NCBI GenBank assembly: GCA_934630375.1
Contig: CAKTVQ010000004.1
Location: 31,821-95,820 of the forward strand
Direction of reading: 5' to 3'
Length of the DNA stretch: 64,000 nucleotides
Source: an uncultured Collinsella sp.
GTDB lineage: Bacteria > Actinomycetota > Coriobacteriia > Coriobacteriales > Coriobacteriaceae
In this document: positions 48,665 to 56,597 of the stretch, piece after piece
Layout: every line of letters starts with the position of its first letter
Numbering within the stretch: position 1 is the first letter of the stretch
The notes under the pieces: model-generated
Database searches by the model: none
Told to the model about the DNA's origin: nothing
What the model saw: only the letters and a program-made list of their open reading frames with translations
Position numbers and translations under genes: made by a program

Positions 48665-49897
48665 CTAGATTCCGTATTTTGCCCTGATGTCCCTTGAGAA
48701 TGAATCGTAGTCTTCGTAGAGCCCCTCGCTGCTTTCGTCCTCGGCTCGGTTCATGCGCTCAAGGAGCTTATCCTTTGGGGATTCTTTTGTAATTGTTTGC
48801 TCGCCATCGGGTGTTGTGGATTGCATGAATAATTCCAGAGCGTGGTCGTCTTTGATTATGTAGCCCGTTGAACGACCAGCTCCTGTTTTTTCGATTGCAC
48901 CGCAACCAACAAGCTGGCTGAGGGTCCGTTTTACGGTCACCTCGCTGATATCGGGACAGTTGGACTGAATGTCGGATTTCTTTATGACACCAGGTCTCTG
49001 CTGGAATAGGGCGGCGATACGTGCTTGCTTCGATATAGGGCGCGTGCTGGAGTCTATCAAGGTGCGCTGCTCGAGTTGTCGGTAGGCGGCCAGGGTGGTT
49101 CCAAGCATGAAGCGGATAAAGGGTGCCTCGATGTTTTGATTTTCATCCCATCCAGCGGAGCTCGCGGCGAGGGCGTCGTAATAAAGCGCCTTGTTGTCTT
49201 CTATGAGTCGTTCGATGCTGATGTAACGCGCAACGTCGTATCCGGTCTTTTCGAGCAACAGCGTTGTGAGGAGTCGGCTCATCCTGCCATTGCCATCGTT
49301 GAAGGGATGAATGCTGACAAAATCGAAGATGAAGCGGAATGATATAAGGAGGGGGTCGCAGACTTGGCGAGATAAAGCATCGTTGAGGGATTGACAGGCT
49401 TCTTCGATAAGCCCCGGGGTTGCTAGGGCCGAAGGGGGTCTAAAGCGCACAAATCGATTACCTTGATCGTCGATGGAGACGATTTCGTTATCGCTGTCTT
49501 TCCAACGGCCCCCATACGAGATTGCCGTGTGTGCCATAAGGTCACGATGCAACTGCAGAATGACCGACGGCGTAATGGGAATGGAGTCATGTTGCTCGTG
49601 AATAAGCGAAAGCACATCTCGGTATCCGGCGATTTCTTCCTCTGCGCGGGAGTTTGGCTTGGCGGAATACGCCATGATCGCTTTGAGTCTTTTTTGGGTG
49701 GTAACAATTCCCTCAAGTCCGTTGGAGGATTGGGTGCTTTGGATTTTGGCCTCCTCCATAAGGGACGATAGAAGCTCGGGTTTAACTTGACTCAGAACAA
49801 GCTGCCTGCCTTTATGTTCTCGTATTGAGAGAAGGAGGTTGGTGATTGGAGTTGCTTCGAGTTCCGCTGGAACTGTGGCGTAATCGAACTGGCGCAT
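48665..49897 (-). CDS. Fic-domain protein with winged-helix C terminus
   Basis: 410 residues. The Fic core HPFNDGNGRMSR (about residue 195) is intact, so AMP- or other nucleotidyl transfer to a target protein is expected. The N-terminal part contains an inhibitory (S/T)xxxE(G/N) motif, SNGLEG (about 58-63), as in class II self-inhibited Fic proteins. The C-terminal region (ARIAALFQQRPGVIKKSDI; SEVTVKRTLSQLVGCGAIEKTG) is a winged helix, suggesting DNA binding and autoregulation at the large palindrome just upstream. An extra acidic tail of about 60 residues follows. Codon use is less GC-rich than the surroundings, hinting at acquisition. Confidence 0.9.
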   Translation of the reverse strand: MRQFDYATVPAELEATPITNLLLSIREHKGRQLVLSQVKPELLSSLMEEAKIQSTQSSNGLEGIVTTQKRLKAIMAYSAKPNSRAEEEIAGYRDVLSLIHEQHDSIPITPSVILQLHRDLMAHTAISYGGRWKDSDNEIVSIDDQGNRFVRFRPPSALATPGLIEEACQSLNDALSRQVCDPLLISFRFIFDFVSIHPFNDGNGRMSRLLTTLLLEKTGYDVARYISIERLIEDNKALYYDALAASSAGWDENQNIEAPFIRFMLGTTLAAYRQLEQRTLIDSSTRPISKQARIAALFQQRPGVIKKSDIQSNCPDISEVTVKRTLSQLVGCGAIEKTGAGRSTGYIIKDDHALELFMQSTTPDGEQTITKESPKDKLLERMNRAEDESSEGLYEDYDSFSRDIRAKYGI

Positions 49898-49908
49898 GAG
49901 GTTCCTTT

Positions 49909-49977
49909 CGGTATCACGAACATACTTTCGGTATCATATTACCATGAAATGATACCGAAAGTATGTTCGTGATACCG
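49909..49977. promoter_or_regulatory. Perfect 29-bp inverted repeat at the fic promoter
   Basis: Arms 49909-49937 and 49949-49977 are exactly complementary with an 11-bp spacer. Each arm contains two TGATACCG half-sites, so four in total, spaced about 20 bp. It ends 11 nt before the fic start codon; the Shine-Dalgarno AAAGGAAC touches it. Probable autoregulatory operator. Confidence 0.8.
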
Positions 49978-50035
49978 ATAACTAGAGACCGCGTTTCATG
50001 GCTGCGTGGAAAGATTGGATTCCACCATCTAATTG

Positions 50036-50251
50036 TCTCAATTTGTAACAGCTAGGGGTGAAAAACTCGGCTAGATGTTACAGATTGAGATTCTGTTGGA
50101 ACGGGTCACGGGTTTGTCTCGTTCTGTAACATCTGGGCGGCAAAAATCGGTCTAGATGTTATGGATTGAGATCTTGCAGGGCAGCCCATCCGTTTGTCTT
50201 GATCTGTAACAGTTAGGACCGAAAAACCCTGCTAGATGTTACGGATTAAGA
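50036..50251. repeat. Three tandem copies of a 55-bp palindromic unit
   Basis: Copies at 50036-50090, 50117-50171 and 50197-50251, start-to-start 81 and 80 bp. Each begins TCTYRWTYTGTAACA and ends TGTTAYRGATTRAGA, with an A-rich centre (GAAAAAN, CAAAAAT). A fourth copy is at 54927-54981. Outer flanks of the third copy extend the pairing (GTTTG/CAAAC). They fill the gene-free region between fic and lacG. Confidence 0.85.
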
Positions 50252-50279
50252 CAAACGCGCGGTGCCAGCCGAATCAAAG

Positions 50280-50324
50280 AAAAAAAGGCCGCATGCGAAC
50301 CCGTGGAGGGATTCGCATGCGGCC
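50280..50324 (-). terminator. Terminator of the lacE-lacG operon (copy 1)
   Basis: GGCCGCATGCGAA / TTCGCATGCGGCC stem with 12-nt loop; T run on the minus strand (plus A run 50280-50286). Confidence 0.92.
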
Positions 50325-50346
50325 GACAGGGGGTATGCGGCGGAAA

Positions 50347-51768
50347 CTAGGCCATGAGCAGACCGGTCTCCGCGACGTTCTTGTACCAGTACGCGCTCGC
50401 CTTGGGATAGCGCTTCTGGGTCTCAAAGTCGATGTAGAACAGGCCATAGCGCTTGTTATAGCCGTTGGTCCAGGAGAACTGGTCCTGCAGCGACCACACA
50501 AAGTAACCGTCGACGTTCACGCCGCCGTCGATTGCCTTGAGGATCCACGCGAGATGCTGGCGCATGTAATCGATACGAGGGGCGTCGTCGATAAAGCCGT
50601 CCTCGAAGTCGTCCTTATAGCCCATGCCGTTCTCGGTGATGTAGATCTTCTTGTAGTTGGGGTAATCGTTCTTAATGCGGAGCAGCAGGTCGTACAGGCC
50701 CTCGGGATAGATGATCCAGTCCCAATCGGTGGTGGGTACGCCTTCGCGCACGCATGACTCGCCCACGCCCTTGAGGAACCAGCGCGAGGAGCCCTTGTCG
50801 CCGGTGCCATTGTGGTTGATGTCGTTTTCGCCCTCGGCGGCACGCAGGAACTGGCACTTGTAGGTGTTGACACCCAGGCAATCGTTGTAGGGGAGCGCGG
50901 CGGTCAGCGCGGCGATGTCCTCGTCGCGGACGTCGAGCTCGCCGCCGGCGATATGGGTCAGCTTGGTCGCAGCCTCCATGGTGTCGGCTGCATAGTGGCC
51001 GCGGAAGGTGGCGTCGAGTACCCAGCGGTTGTTGATGACGTCGGCCATGCGAGCTGCCTCGCAGTCGGCGGCGTTGTTGGGGTTGAGGGGATACTTGGGC
51101 TCCAGGTTCTGGACAATGCCGATCTCGCCCTCAAAGCCGCCCTCATGGAAGGCGACGACAGCCTTGGCGTGGGCCACCATCATGTTGTGCATGAGCTGGA
51201 AGGCCTTGTCCAGGCGGTACTTCTCGCCGTGCGGCCAGTTGCCGACGATAAAGCTGCCCTCGGCGGTTGCGGGAATCTCGTTAAAGGTAAACCAGTGCTT
51301 GACCTCGGTGAACTCGGCAAAGCAGAACTTGGCGTACTCGACGAAGGCGTCGATCGTCGTGCGCGTCAGAAAGCCCTCGCCGCCGTCCTGGTAGAAGGCC
51401 TCGGGCGTATCGAAGTGATCGAGCGTGACATAGGGGATAACGCCAGCTTTGTTGCAGGTGGCAAAAAGCTCGTGATAGAAGGCGACGCCCTCGGGGTTAA
51501 TCTCGCCGGTGCCGTTGGGGAAGATACGGCTCCAAGCGATGGAGACGCGAATACCGTTGATGCCGAAGCGCTGGCACAGGTCGATATCGACCGGATACTT
51601 GTTGTAGAAATCGCTTGCGGGGTCGGGGGAGAAGCGACCTTGGGCTGCCAGGAAATCGTCCCAGGGCACTTTGCCCTTGCCGTGCGTGCGGGTCTCGCCC
51701 TCAACCTGGTAAGCGGCGGTGGCGCCGCCAAACACAAAGCCGTCGGGGAACTGCATGGGATTGGTCAT
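50347..51768 (-). CDS. lacG: 6-phospho-beta-galactosidase, GH1 (copy 1)
   Basis: 473-residue GH1 enzyme that splits PTS-imported lactose-6'-phosphate to galactose-6-phosphate and glucose. FPDGFVFGGATAAYQVEGE, the acid/base HWFTFNEI, the nucleophile YITENGMGYKD, and the phosphate-binding FSWTNGYNKRYGLFY (Ser, Lys, Tyr) are present; the Trp after that Ser and the TDWDWIIYPEGLYDLLLRIK stretch are LacG-like. A 6-phospho-beta-glucosidase role on other beta-galactosides/glucosides cannot be excluded. Follows its PTS gene by 74 nt. ATG follows AAAGGATG. Confidence 0.88.
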   Translation of the reverse strand: MTNPMQFPDGFVFGGATAAYQVEGETRTHGKGKVPWDDFLAAQGRFSPDPASDFYNKYPVDIDLCQRFGINGIRVSIAWSRIFPNGTGEINPEGVAFYHELFATCNKAGVIPYVTLDHFDTPEAFYQDGGEGFLTRTTIDAFVEYAKFCFAEFTEVKHWFTFNEIPATAEGSFIVGNWPHGEKYRLDKAFQLMHNMMVAHAKAVVAFHEGGFEGEIGIVQNLEPKYPLNPNNAADCEAARMADVINNRWVLDATFRGHYAADTMEAATKLTHIAGGELDVRDEDIAALTAALPYNDCLGVNTYKCQFLRAAEGENDINHNGTGDKGSSRWFLKGVGESCVREGVPTTDWDWIIYPEGLYDLLLRIKNDYPNYKKIYITENGMGYKDDFEDGFIDDAPRIDYMRQHLAWILKAIDGGVNVDGYFVWSLQDQFSWTNGYNKRYGLFYIDFETQKRYPKASAYWYKNVAETGLLMA

Positions 51769-51842
51769 GAGTCATCCTTTCTGTGGGATACGAATAGGGA
51801 GAGGTGCCCGAACTGGGGATTCGAGCACCAACAGGGGAGAAA

Positions 51843-53621
51843 CTAGTCGAGGTTCTCGCGGAGCCACTTGATGGCGCCAGCGGGGTCGCGGGTAAGGTCG
51901 ATATATTCCTTGCCGCGCGGGGCGAGCAGCTTAATGCCCAGACGATCGGTGTCGGCCTTCATGTCGTTGTAGTAGCTACGAACCTGCGGGGCGAGCACGA
52001 TGACGTCGTACTGATCCATGATGGCAGTGTGCTGGCCATAGGCGCCTGCGGAGGAAGCGATGTTCTCTCCGGTCTGCGCGGCACCTTCCTTGATGGCGTT
52101 GGCAAGCATGGCGGAGGTGCCGGCGCCGGCGCACAGGACGAGGACCTTCAGACCGTCGACATCCTTCTTGGCGGATGCGTCGGCGGCGGGCTCGGGCTGA
52201 TCGGCGACAGGCTTGCTGTCGGCGGCAGCGGCGGTCGGCTCGACGGAAGCGGTGGCCTGCTCGACAGCGGGCGCAGAGGGCTTGGCGGCGATGGCAGTGG
52301 CACCATTGGACTCGAGACCCAGCTCGGCGGCGCGCTCGGCCTCCTGGTCGCAGAGCAGCTTATCGTACGCCTTCAAGAACGGCAGGTAGATGATGGCGTC
52401 CAGCAAGATGATGATCGCGACAAATACCAGGGCGATAAGCTGGAAGTTCGTGGTGATGAAGATGCCGATGGGGGCAGGGGTAGCCCAAGGCACCACGAAG
52501 GAGAAGCCGTTCATGCCTACGTTATCGATAAAGAACTTGGCAACACTCACGTTGACGCAGCCGGCGGCAACAAAGGGGATGAGCATGTAGGGGTTAAGGA
52601 TCATCGGCGCGCCAAAGAGCAGCGGTTCGTTGACGGCGAAGGCAACAGGAACAATCGAGGCCTTACCGACGGCTTTGAGCTGCTTGGACTTCATAAAGAG
52701 AATCAGCAGAAGCGGCACGATGAACGTGGCGCCGGTGCCGCCGAACTCGCCCACGAGCGACATGTTAAAGGTGAGGGAGTGGGCGGGGTGACCACCGGCC
52801 AGCAGAACCTGCAGGTTCTCGGCCTGGTTGGCAAGACGGATGGGGTCGATGCCCGGCTGGACGATCGAGGGGCCGTGGACGCCGATGAACCAGAAGAACG
52901 CGGTGGCTGCCTGGATAAGGATAAGGCCAGGGTAGGTCTCTGCCGCAGTGAAGAGCGGGGAGAGCAGCTTGATGAGCAGCTCGGAGAACGGAACGCCCAT
53001 GAGGTTGCGCACAACGACATCGATGATGCCGCAGATGATGACGGCGCCGCCAAAGGGGATGATGTCGCGGAAGTTCTGAGCGATGGCGCCCGGGACCTCC
53101 TTGGGCAGCTTAATGGTCAGATCGCGCGAGACGCAGAACTTATAGACCCAAACGGTAATGAACGCGGCGATATAGGCCGAGAACAGACCGCGCGTACCCA
53201 TGCTGGTGCAATCGAAGACCGAAAGCTCGGAGCCGTTGAACTTGGTGGTGAACTGCGTGACTGCGAGCAGCAGCATGCTGCACTGGGCGGCCACCATGGT
53301 GGAGCCGTCGTTGAGCACCTTGCCGGCGGGCATGCGACGGTTCATGGAAGCCGTAAAGTTCTTGGCAGTGGTGCCGGCAACCATGATGCCCATGACGCCC
53401 ATGGTGAAGTTGTACAGCTTGTTACACCAGTCGATGAGCGGCTGGGGCAGCGTGATGCCAACTACGCCAGGAAGGGTGGCAATCAGTAGAAAGATCGAAG
53501 AGGTGAGGACGATGGGCATGCACCCAAGGAATCCGTCCTTAATGGCCTGGAGGTAGATGTTCCTCGAGATCTTCTCAAAGAACGGTTGATGCTTTTCGAG
53601 CATCTTTACGATGGCGTCCAT
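51843..53621 (-). CDS. lacE: PTS lactose-family EIICB (LacE type, copy 1)
   Basis: 592 residues: an N-terminal IIC of about 430 residues with some ten membrane segments (GFLGCMPIVLTSSIFLLIA; FIGVHGPSIVQPGIDP; FGGTGATFIVPLLLILFM; VAFAVNEPLLFGAPMILNP), an Ala/Pro-rich linker (460-490), and a C-terminal IIB with the phosphocysteine in VLVLCAGAGTSAMLANAI. This fused layout is that of LacE. The IIA partner must be LacF at 59950. A lacI regulator is divergent, with operator-like repeats between. Confidence 0.92.
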   Translation of the reverse strand: MDAIVKMLEKHQPFFEKISRNIYLQAIKDGFLGCMPIVLTSSIFLLIATLPGVVGITLPQPLIDWCNKLYNFTMGVMGIMVAGTTAKNFTASMNRRMPAGKVLNDGSTMVAAQCSMLLLAVTQFTTKFNGSELSVFDCTSMGTRGLFSAYIAAFITVWVYKFCVSRDLTIKLPKEVPGAIAQNFRDIIPFGGAVIICGIIDVVVRNLMGVPFSELLIKLLSPLFTAAETYPGLILIQAATAFFWFIGVHGPSIVQPGIDPIRLANQAENLQVLLAGGHPAHSLTFNMSLVGEFGGTGATFIVPLLLILFMKSKQLKAVGKASIVPVAFAVNEPLLFGAPMILNPYMLIPFVAAGCVNVSVAKFFIDNVGMNGFSFVVPWATPAPIGIFITTNFQLIALVFVAIIILLDAIIYLPFLKAYDKLLCDQEAERAAELGLESNGATAIAAKPSAPAVEQATASVEPTAAAADSKPVADQPEPAADASAKKDVDGLKVLVLCAGAGTSAMLANAIKEGAAQTGENIASSAGAYGQHTAIMDQYDVIVLAPQVRSYYNDMKADTDRLGIKLLAPRGKEYIDLTRDPAGAIKWLRENLD

Positions 53622-53726
53622 AGAGCTCCTTTGCTGCTTGATGCGCGATGCATGTGGATGGAACTGGTCGTCGATGGATGGTCAGGACTGCCCGGAAACC
53701 TTCCTGCTTAAGGAAGGCATTGCGAA

Positions 53727-53769
53727 ATGACAACGTAGGACATTTCGTTAATGACAACGTAAGACATTT
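53727..53769. promoter_or_regulatory. Two tandem operator-like repeats between lacE1 and lacI1
   Basis: ATGACAACGTAGGACATTT (53727-53745) and ATGACAACGTAAGACATTT (53751-53769), period 24, each with AATGWC...GWCATT symmetry. Likely binding sites of the adjacent LacI-family protein. Confidence 0.6.
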
Positions 53770-53795
53770 TTGGAAGAGCAACAAGGATTTACGGG

Positions 53796-53824
53796 TGAAC
53801 GGTCGATATTGTCCGATAAACGGC
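53796..53824. promoter_or_regulatory. LytTR-like tandem site C
   Basis: TGAACGGT (53796-53803) and TAAACGGC (53817-53824), 21 bp apart, between divergent lacE1 and lacI1. Confidence 0.55.
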
Positions 53825-53897
53825 TGATTTGTCAGTCGGGCAGGTAGTGTATGCTAGAACGCAAAAAAGAAGCGATGCAAAACCGACTGGAGAAGTA

Positions 53898-54908
53898 GTG
53901 GCAACGATGGACAAGAAAAATGTCTCAATGAATGATGTGGCAGTTGCCGCGGGTGTTTCTCTCAAGACGGTGTCGCGCGTGATCAACGAGCCCGATAGCG
54001 TGCGCGAGTCGACGCGCGATAAGGTCCATGCGGCTATGGAGGCGCTTGGGTTCCGGACCAACTTTGCCGCGCGTTCGCTCAAGTTGGGCCGTTACGGGTG
54101 CATCGGCGTGGTGCTGTTCCACTTGTCGGGCGGCGCCGTGGACATGATTGACGGTATCGCCGATGCCGCCGAAGAGCGTGGTTTTGCACTTACGATGATC
54201 AAAAAGCGGGCGGGGGAGAAGATGACCCTTGCCGAAGCGGCGCGTAGGATGTCGCAACTTCCCGTCGACGGCATGATTTTCAACCTGCGCCAGATGGTCG
54301 ACGATTTCGATACGTTTGAGGCGCCGAAGGACCTCAAGACGGTGATTATCACGCCGATGGAGCATCCTACCTGCTCTACCGTTAGCGACGATCAAGAGGA
54401 TGGTGCGCGCATGGCGTGCGAGTACTTCTTAAATCGCGGGCACAAGAACGTGTACTTCGTCTCTGGTAAGAAAGAGTCGCTGTCGAGCCAGTGTCGTATG
54501 AAAGGTTGGCGTGCGGCACTCGAGGCGCGTGGCATTGAGCCGCCCGAGCCTCTGCAAGGCGATTGGAATGCGGATAGTGGCTATGCCGCGGGCCTTGTGC
54601 TTGCCGATAAGCCCGATTGCACGGCGGTCCTCGCTGCTAACGACTGCATGGCAAACGGCGTGATGATGGCTCTACGTGACAAAGGGCTCAGTGTGCCCGA
54701 CGACGTGTCCGTGATCGGCTTCGACGATGAGCTCTACAAGACGATTCCCAATTCGATTCTGACGTCGGTAAAGTTTCGCCACCGCGAGCTGGGCATCCGT
54801 GCGCTCAACGAGGTCGTCGCAGGCCTGGAAGCCCCGAGCTCCAGAAGCCGTACGCTCGTCTCGGGCGTGTTGGTCGAGCGTTCCAGCGTAAAGGACCTGC
54901 GGGCGTAG
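53898..54908 (+). CDS. LacI-family regulator (copy 1)
   Basis: About 336 residues: N-terminal LacI helix-turn-helix (SMNDVAVAAGVSLKTVSRVINEPDSV; LGFRTNFAARSLKLGR hinge), then the periplasmic-binding-like sensor domain (IGVVLFHLSG; SDDQEDGARMACEYFLNRGHKNVYF; VSVIGFDDELYKT). GTG 53898 with GGAG 5 nt upstream is preferred; ATG 53907 is too far from it. Divergent from lacE1-lacG1, which it presumably controls in response to a sugar. It is clearly related to the second LacI protein at 58731. Confidence 0.9.
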   Translation: MATMDKKNVSMNDVAVAAGVSLKTVSRVINEPDSVRESTRDKVHAAMEALGFRTNFAARSLKLGRYGCIGVVLFHLSGGAVDMIDGIADAAEERGFALTMIKKRAGEKMTLAEAARRMSQLPVDGMIFNLRQMVDDFDTFEAPKDLKTVIITPMEHPTCSTVSDDQEDGARMACEYFLNRGHKNVYFVSGKKESLSSQCRMKGWRAALEARGIEPPEPLQGDWNADSGYAAGLVLADKPDCTAVLAANDCMANGVMMALRDKGLSVPDDVSVIGFDDELYKTIPNSILTSVKFRHRELGIRALNEVVAGLEAPSSRSRTLVSGVLVERSSVKDLRA

Positions 54909-54926
54909 ACGTGCTCGGCTCGTTCA

Positions 54927-54981
54927 TCTTAATCTGTAACAGGTAGGACCAAAATACTCGGCTACGTGTTACAGATCGAGA
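54927..54981. repeat. Fourth copy of the 55-bp palindromic unit
   Basis: TCTTAATCTGTAACAGG ... GTGTTACAGATCGAGA with an A-rich centre, same length and symmetry as the three copies at 50036-50251. Confidence 0.85.
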
Positions 54982-55002
54982 TAAACGGCTTCCGACCTGC
55001 AC

Positions 55003-55046
55003 AAAAAGGCCGGGGGCGGCGCGCCGTGTGACGTGCCGCCCCCGGC
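55003..55046 (-). terminator. Terminator of the lacE-lacG operon (copy 2)
   Basis: GCCGGGGGCGGC / GCCGCCCCCGGC stem, T5 on the minus strand. Just downstream (55056) is a GGGGACAGGTT core of the dispersed repeat. Confidence 0.9.
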
Positions 55047-55091
55047 TGAGAAATGGGGACAGGTTGTGTGAGCGGGCAACCCCGCCAGCCG

Positions 55092-56531
55092 CTAGTCCAG
55101 ACGACGGGTCTGCGCCACGTGCTTGTACCAGTAGGCGCTTGCCTTGGGCGTGCGCTTCTGGGTTTCAAAGTCAACGTAGAAGAAGCCGTAACGCTTGTTA
55201 TAGCCATTTGTCCAGGAGAACTGGTCCTGCAGGCTCCACAGGAAGTAGCCGCCCACGTTGACGCCCACCTCCATGGCCTTGAGCAGCCAGCGCAGGTGCT
55301 GCTCGATGTAGTCGATGCGCGGCTGGTCGTCCACAAAGCCGTCCTTGTAGGGGTCCTTGTAGCCCATACCGTTTTCGGTGATGAAGATCTGCTTGTAGTT
55401 GGGGTAGCGCTGCTTAATGTAGACGAGCAGGTCGAACAGGCCCTCGGGATAGATGATCCAGTCCCAGTCGGTGGTGGGGATGCCGGGCTTGTTCACATGC
55501 TCGCCAATGCCCTTGACGCGCCAGCGACCGGTGCCCTTCTCGCCCGTACCGTTGTGGTGCAGGTCGTTCTCGCCATCGTAAGCCTTCAAAAAACGGCACT
55601 GGTAGTTGTTAACGCCCAGGTAGTCGTTGTAGAGCGCTGCTTCGCGCATAATCTTGAGGTCTTCGTCTAGGATCTCGATGGTGCCGCCCGAGACGGCAGC
55701 CAGGCGGTTGGCGCACTCGAGGGTGTCGGGGGCATAGTCGCCGCGGAAGGTGGCGTCGAGCAAAAACTGGTTTTGCAGCACGTGCTCGTTGTTGGCGGCC
55801 TTGATGTCGGCGGGGTCGTTCTCGTTGAGCGGATACTTGAACTCCAGCGACTGAATGACGCCGATCTTGCCCTTAAAACCGCCGTTGTGGAAGGCCAGTA
55901 CTGCCTTGGCGTGGGCGAGCATCATGTTGTGCTCGCACTGGAAGGCCTCGGCCAGATGGGCTTTGACGCCGCCCGGGAAGGTGCCCTCGATGTAGGTGTT
56001 GGAGGCGTCGGCCCAGATTTCGTTAAAGGTGAACCAGTAGGTTACCTGGTCGGCGTACTCCTTAAAGCAGAAGGTGGCAAAGTCCACAAAGGCGTCGATG
56101 GTCTCGCGGTTGAGGAAGTCGCCCTTCTCAAAGAGGGGCAGCGGCGTGTCAAAGTGATGCAGCGTGACAAACGGCTCAACGTGGTGCTTGTGGCACTCGG
56201 CGAAGAGATCGTGGTAGAACTGGACACCCTCGGGGTTGATTTCGCCGGTGCCGTTGGGGAAGATGCGGCTCCAGGCAATGGAGAGGCGGATGCCGTTGAT
56301 GCCGAACTCCTCGCACAGCTGCAGATCGACGGGGTACTGGTTGTAGAAGTCGGAAGCGGGATCGGGGGAGAAACGGCCCTGGGCCTCCAGGAAGTCGTCC
56401 CAGGCAACCTTGCCCTTACCGTGAGTGCGGGTCTCGCCCTCTACCTGGTAGGCAGCAGTGGCGCCGCCAAAGACAAAGTCCTCGGGAAACTGCGCAGGCG
56501 GGTTGGTGACGCTAGCAGGGTTAACGGACAT
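55092..56531 (-). CDS. lacG: 6-phospho-beta-galactosidase, GH1 (copy 2)
   Basis: 479 residues, paralogue of the enzyme at 50347. FPEDFVFGGATAAYQVEGE, VTLHHFDTPLPLFEKGDFLN, acid/base YWFTFNEIWAD, nucleophile FITENGMGYKD and phosphate site FSWTNGYNKRYGFFY are intact. The HHFDTP wording is closer to staphylococcal/lactococcal LacG than the DHFDTP of copy 1, so the two may differ in substrate. It has ten extra N-terminal residues; the ATG at 56531 gives an unusual SVNPASVTNPP lead. 66 nt after lacE2 on the same strand. Confidence 0.88.
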   Translation of the reverse strand: MSVNPASVTNPPAQFPEDFVFGGATAAYQVEGETRTHGKGKVAWDDFLEAQGRFSPDPASDFYNQYPVDLQLCEEFGINGIRLSIAWSRIFPNGTGEINPEGVQFYHDLFAECHKHHVEPFVTLHHFDTPLPLFEKGDFLNRETIDAFVDFATFCFKEYADQVTYWFTFNEIWADASNTYIEGTFPGGVKAHLAEAFQCEHNMMLAHAKAVLAFHNGGFKGKIGVIQSLEFKYPLNENDPADIKAANNEHVLQNQFLLDATFRGDYAPDTLECANRLAAVSGGTIEILDEDLKIMREAALYNDYLGVNNYQCRFLKAYDGENDLHHNGTGEKGTGRWRVKGIGEHVNKPGIPTTDWDWIIYPEGLFDLLVYIKQRYPNYKQIFITENGMGYKDPYKDGFVDDQPRIDYIEQHLRWLLKAMEVGVNVGGYFLWSLQDQFSWTNGYNKRYGFFYVDFETQKRTPKASAYWYKHVAQTRRLD

Positions 56532-56597
56532 GATGATCCAATCGTCTAAATCGAAGGGCCAGCCGGTCTTGGATGGTCGGCTGGCCCTGGGCGTTAC

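Noticed and set aside
49909..49977. Perfect inverted repeat as an invertible (phase-variable) promoter
   Set aside because: Only 11 bp lie between the arms, too short for a promoter to flip, and no recombinase gene is adjacent.
50036..50251. CRISPR array
   Set aside because: The units are 55-bp palindromes with long variable centres; there are no constant repeats with unique spacers of regular length and no cas genes.
50347..56531. The two GH1 enzymes as 6-phospho-beta-glucosidases (BglA)
   Set aside because: The segments around the phosphate site and the general sequence are closer to LacG, and lacE, lacF, lacA, lacB and lacC are present; the alternative is kept only as a caveat.
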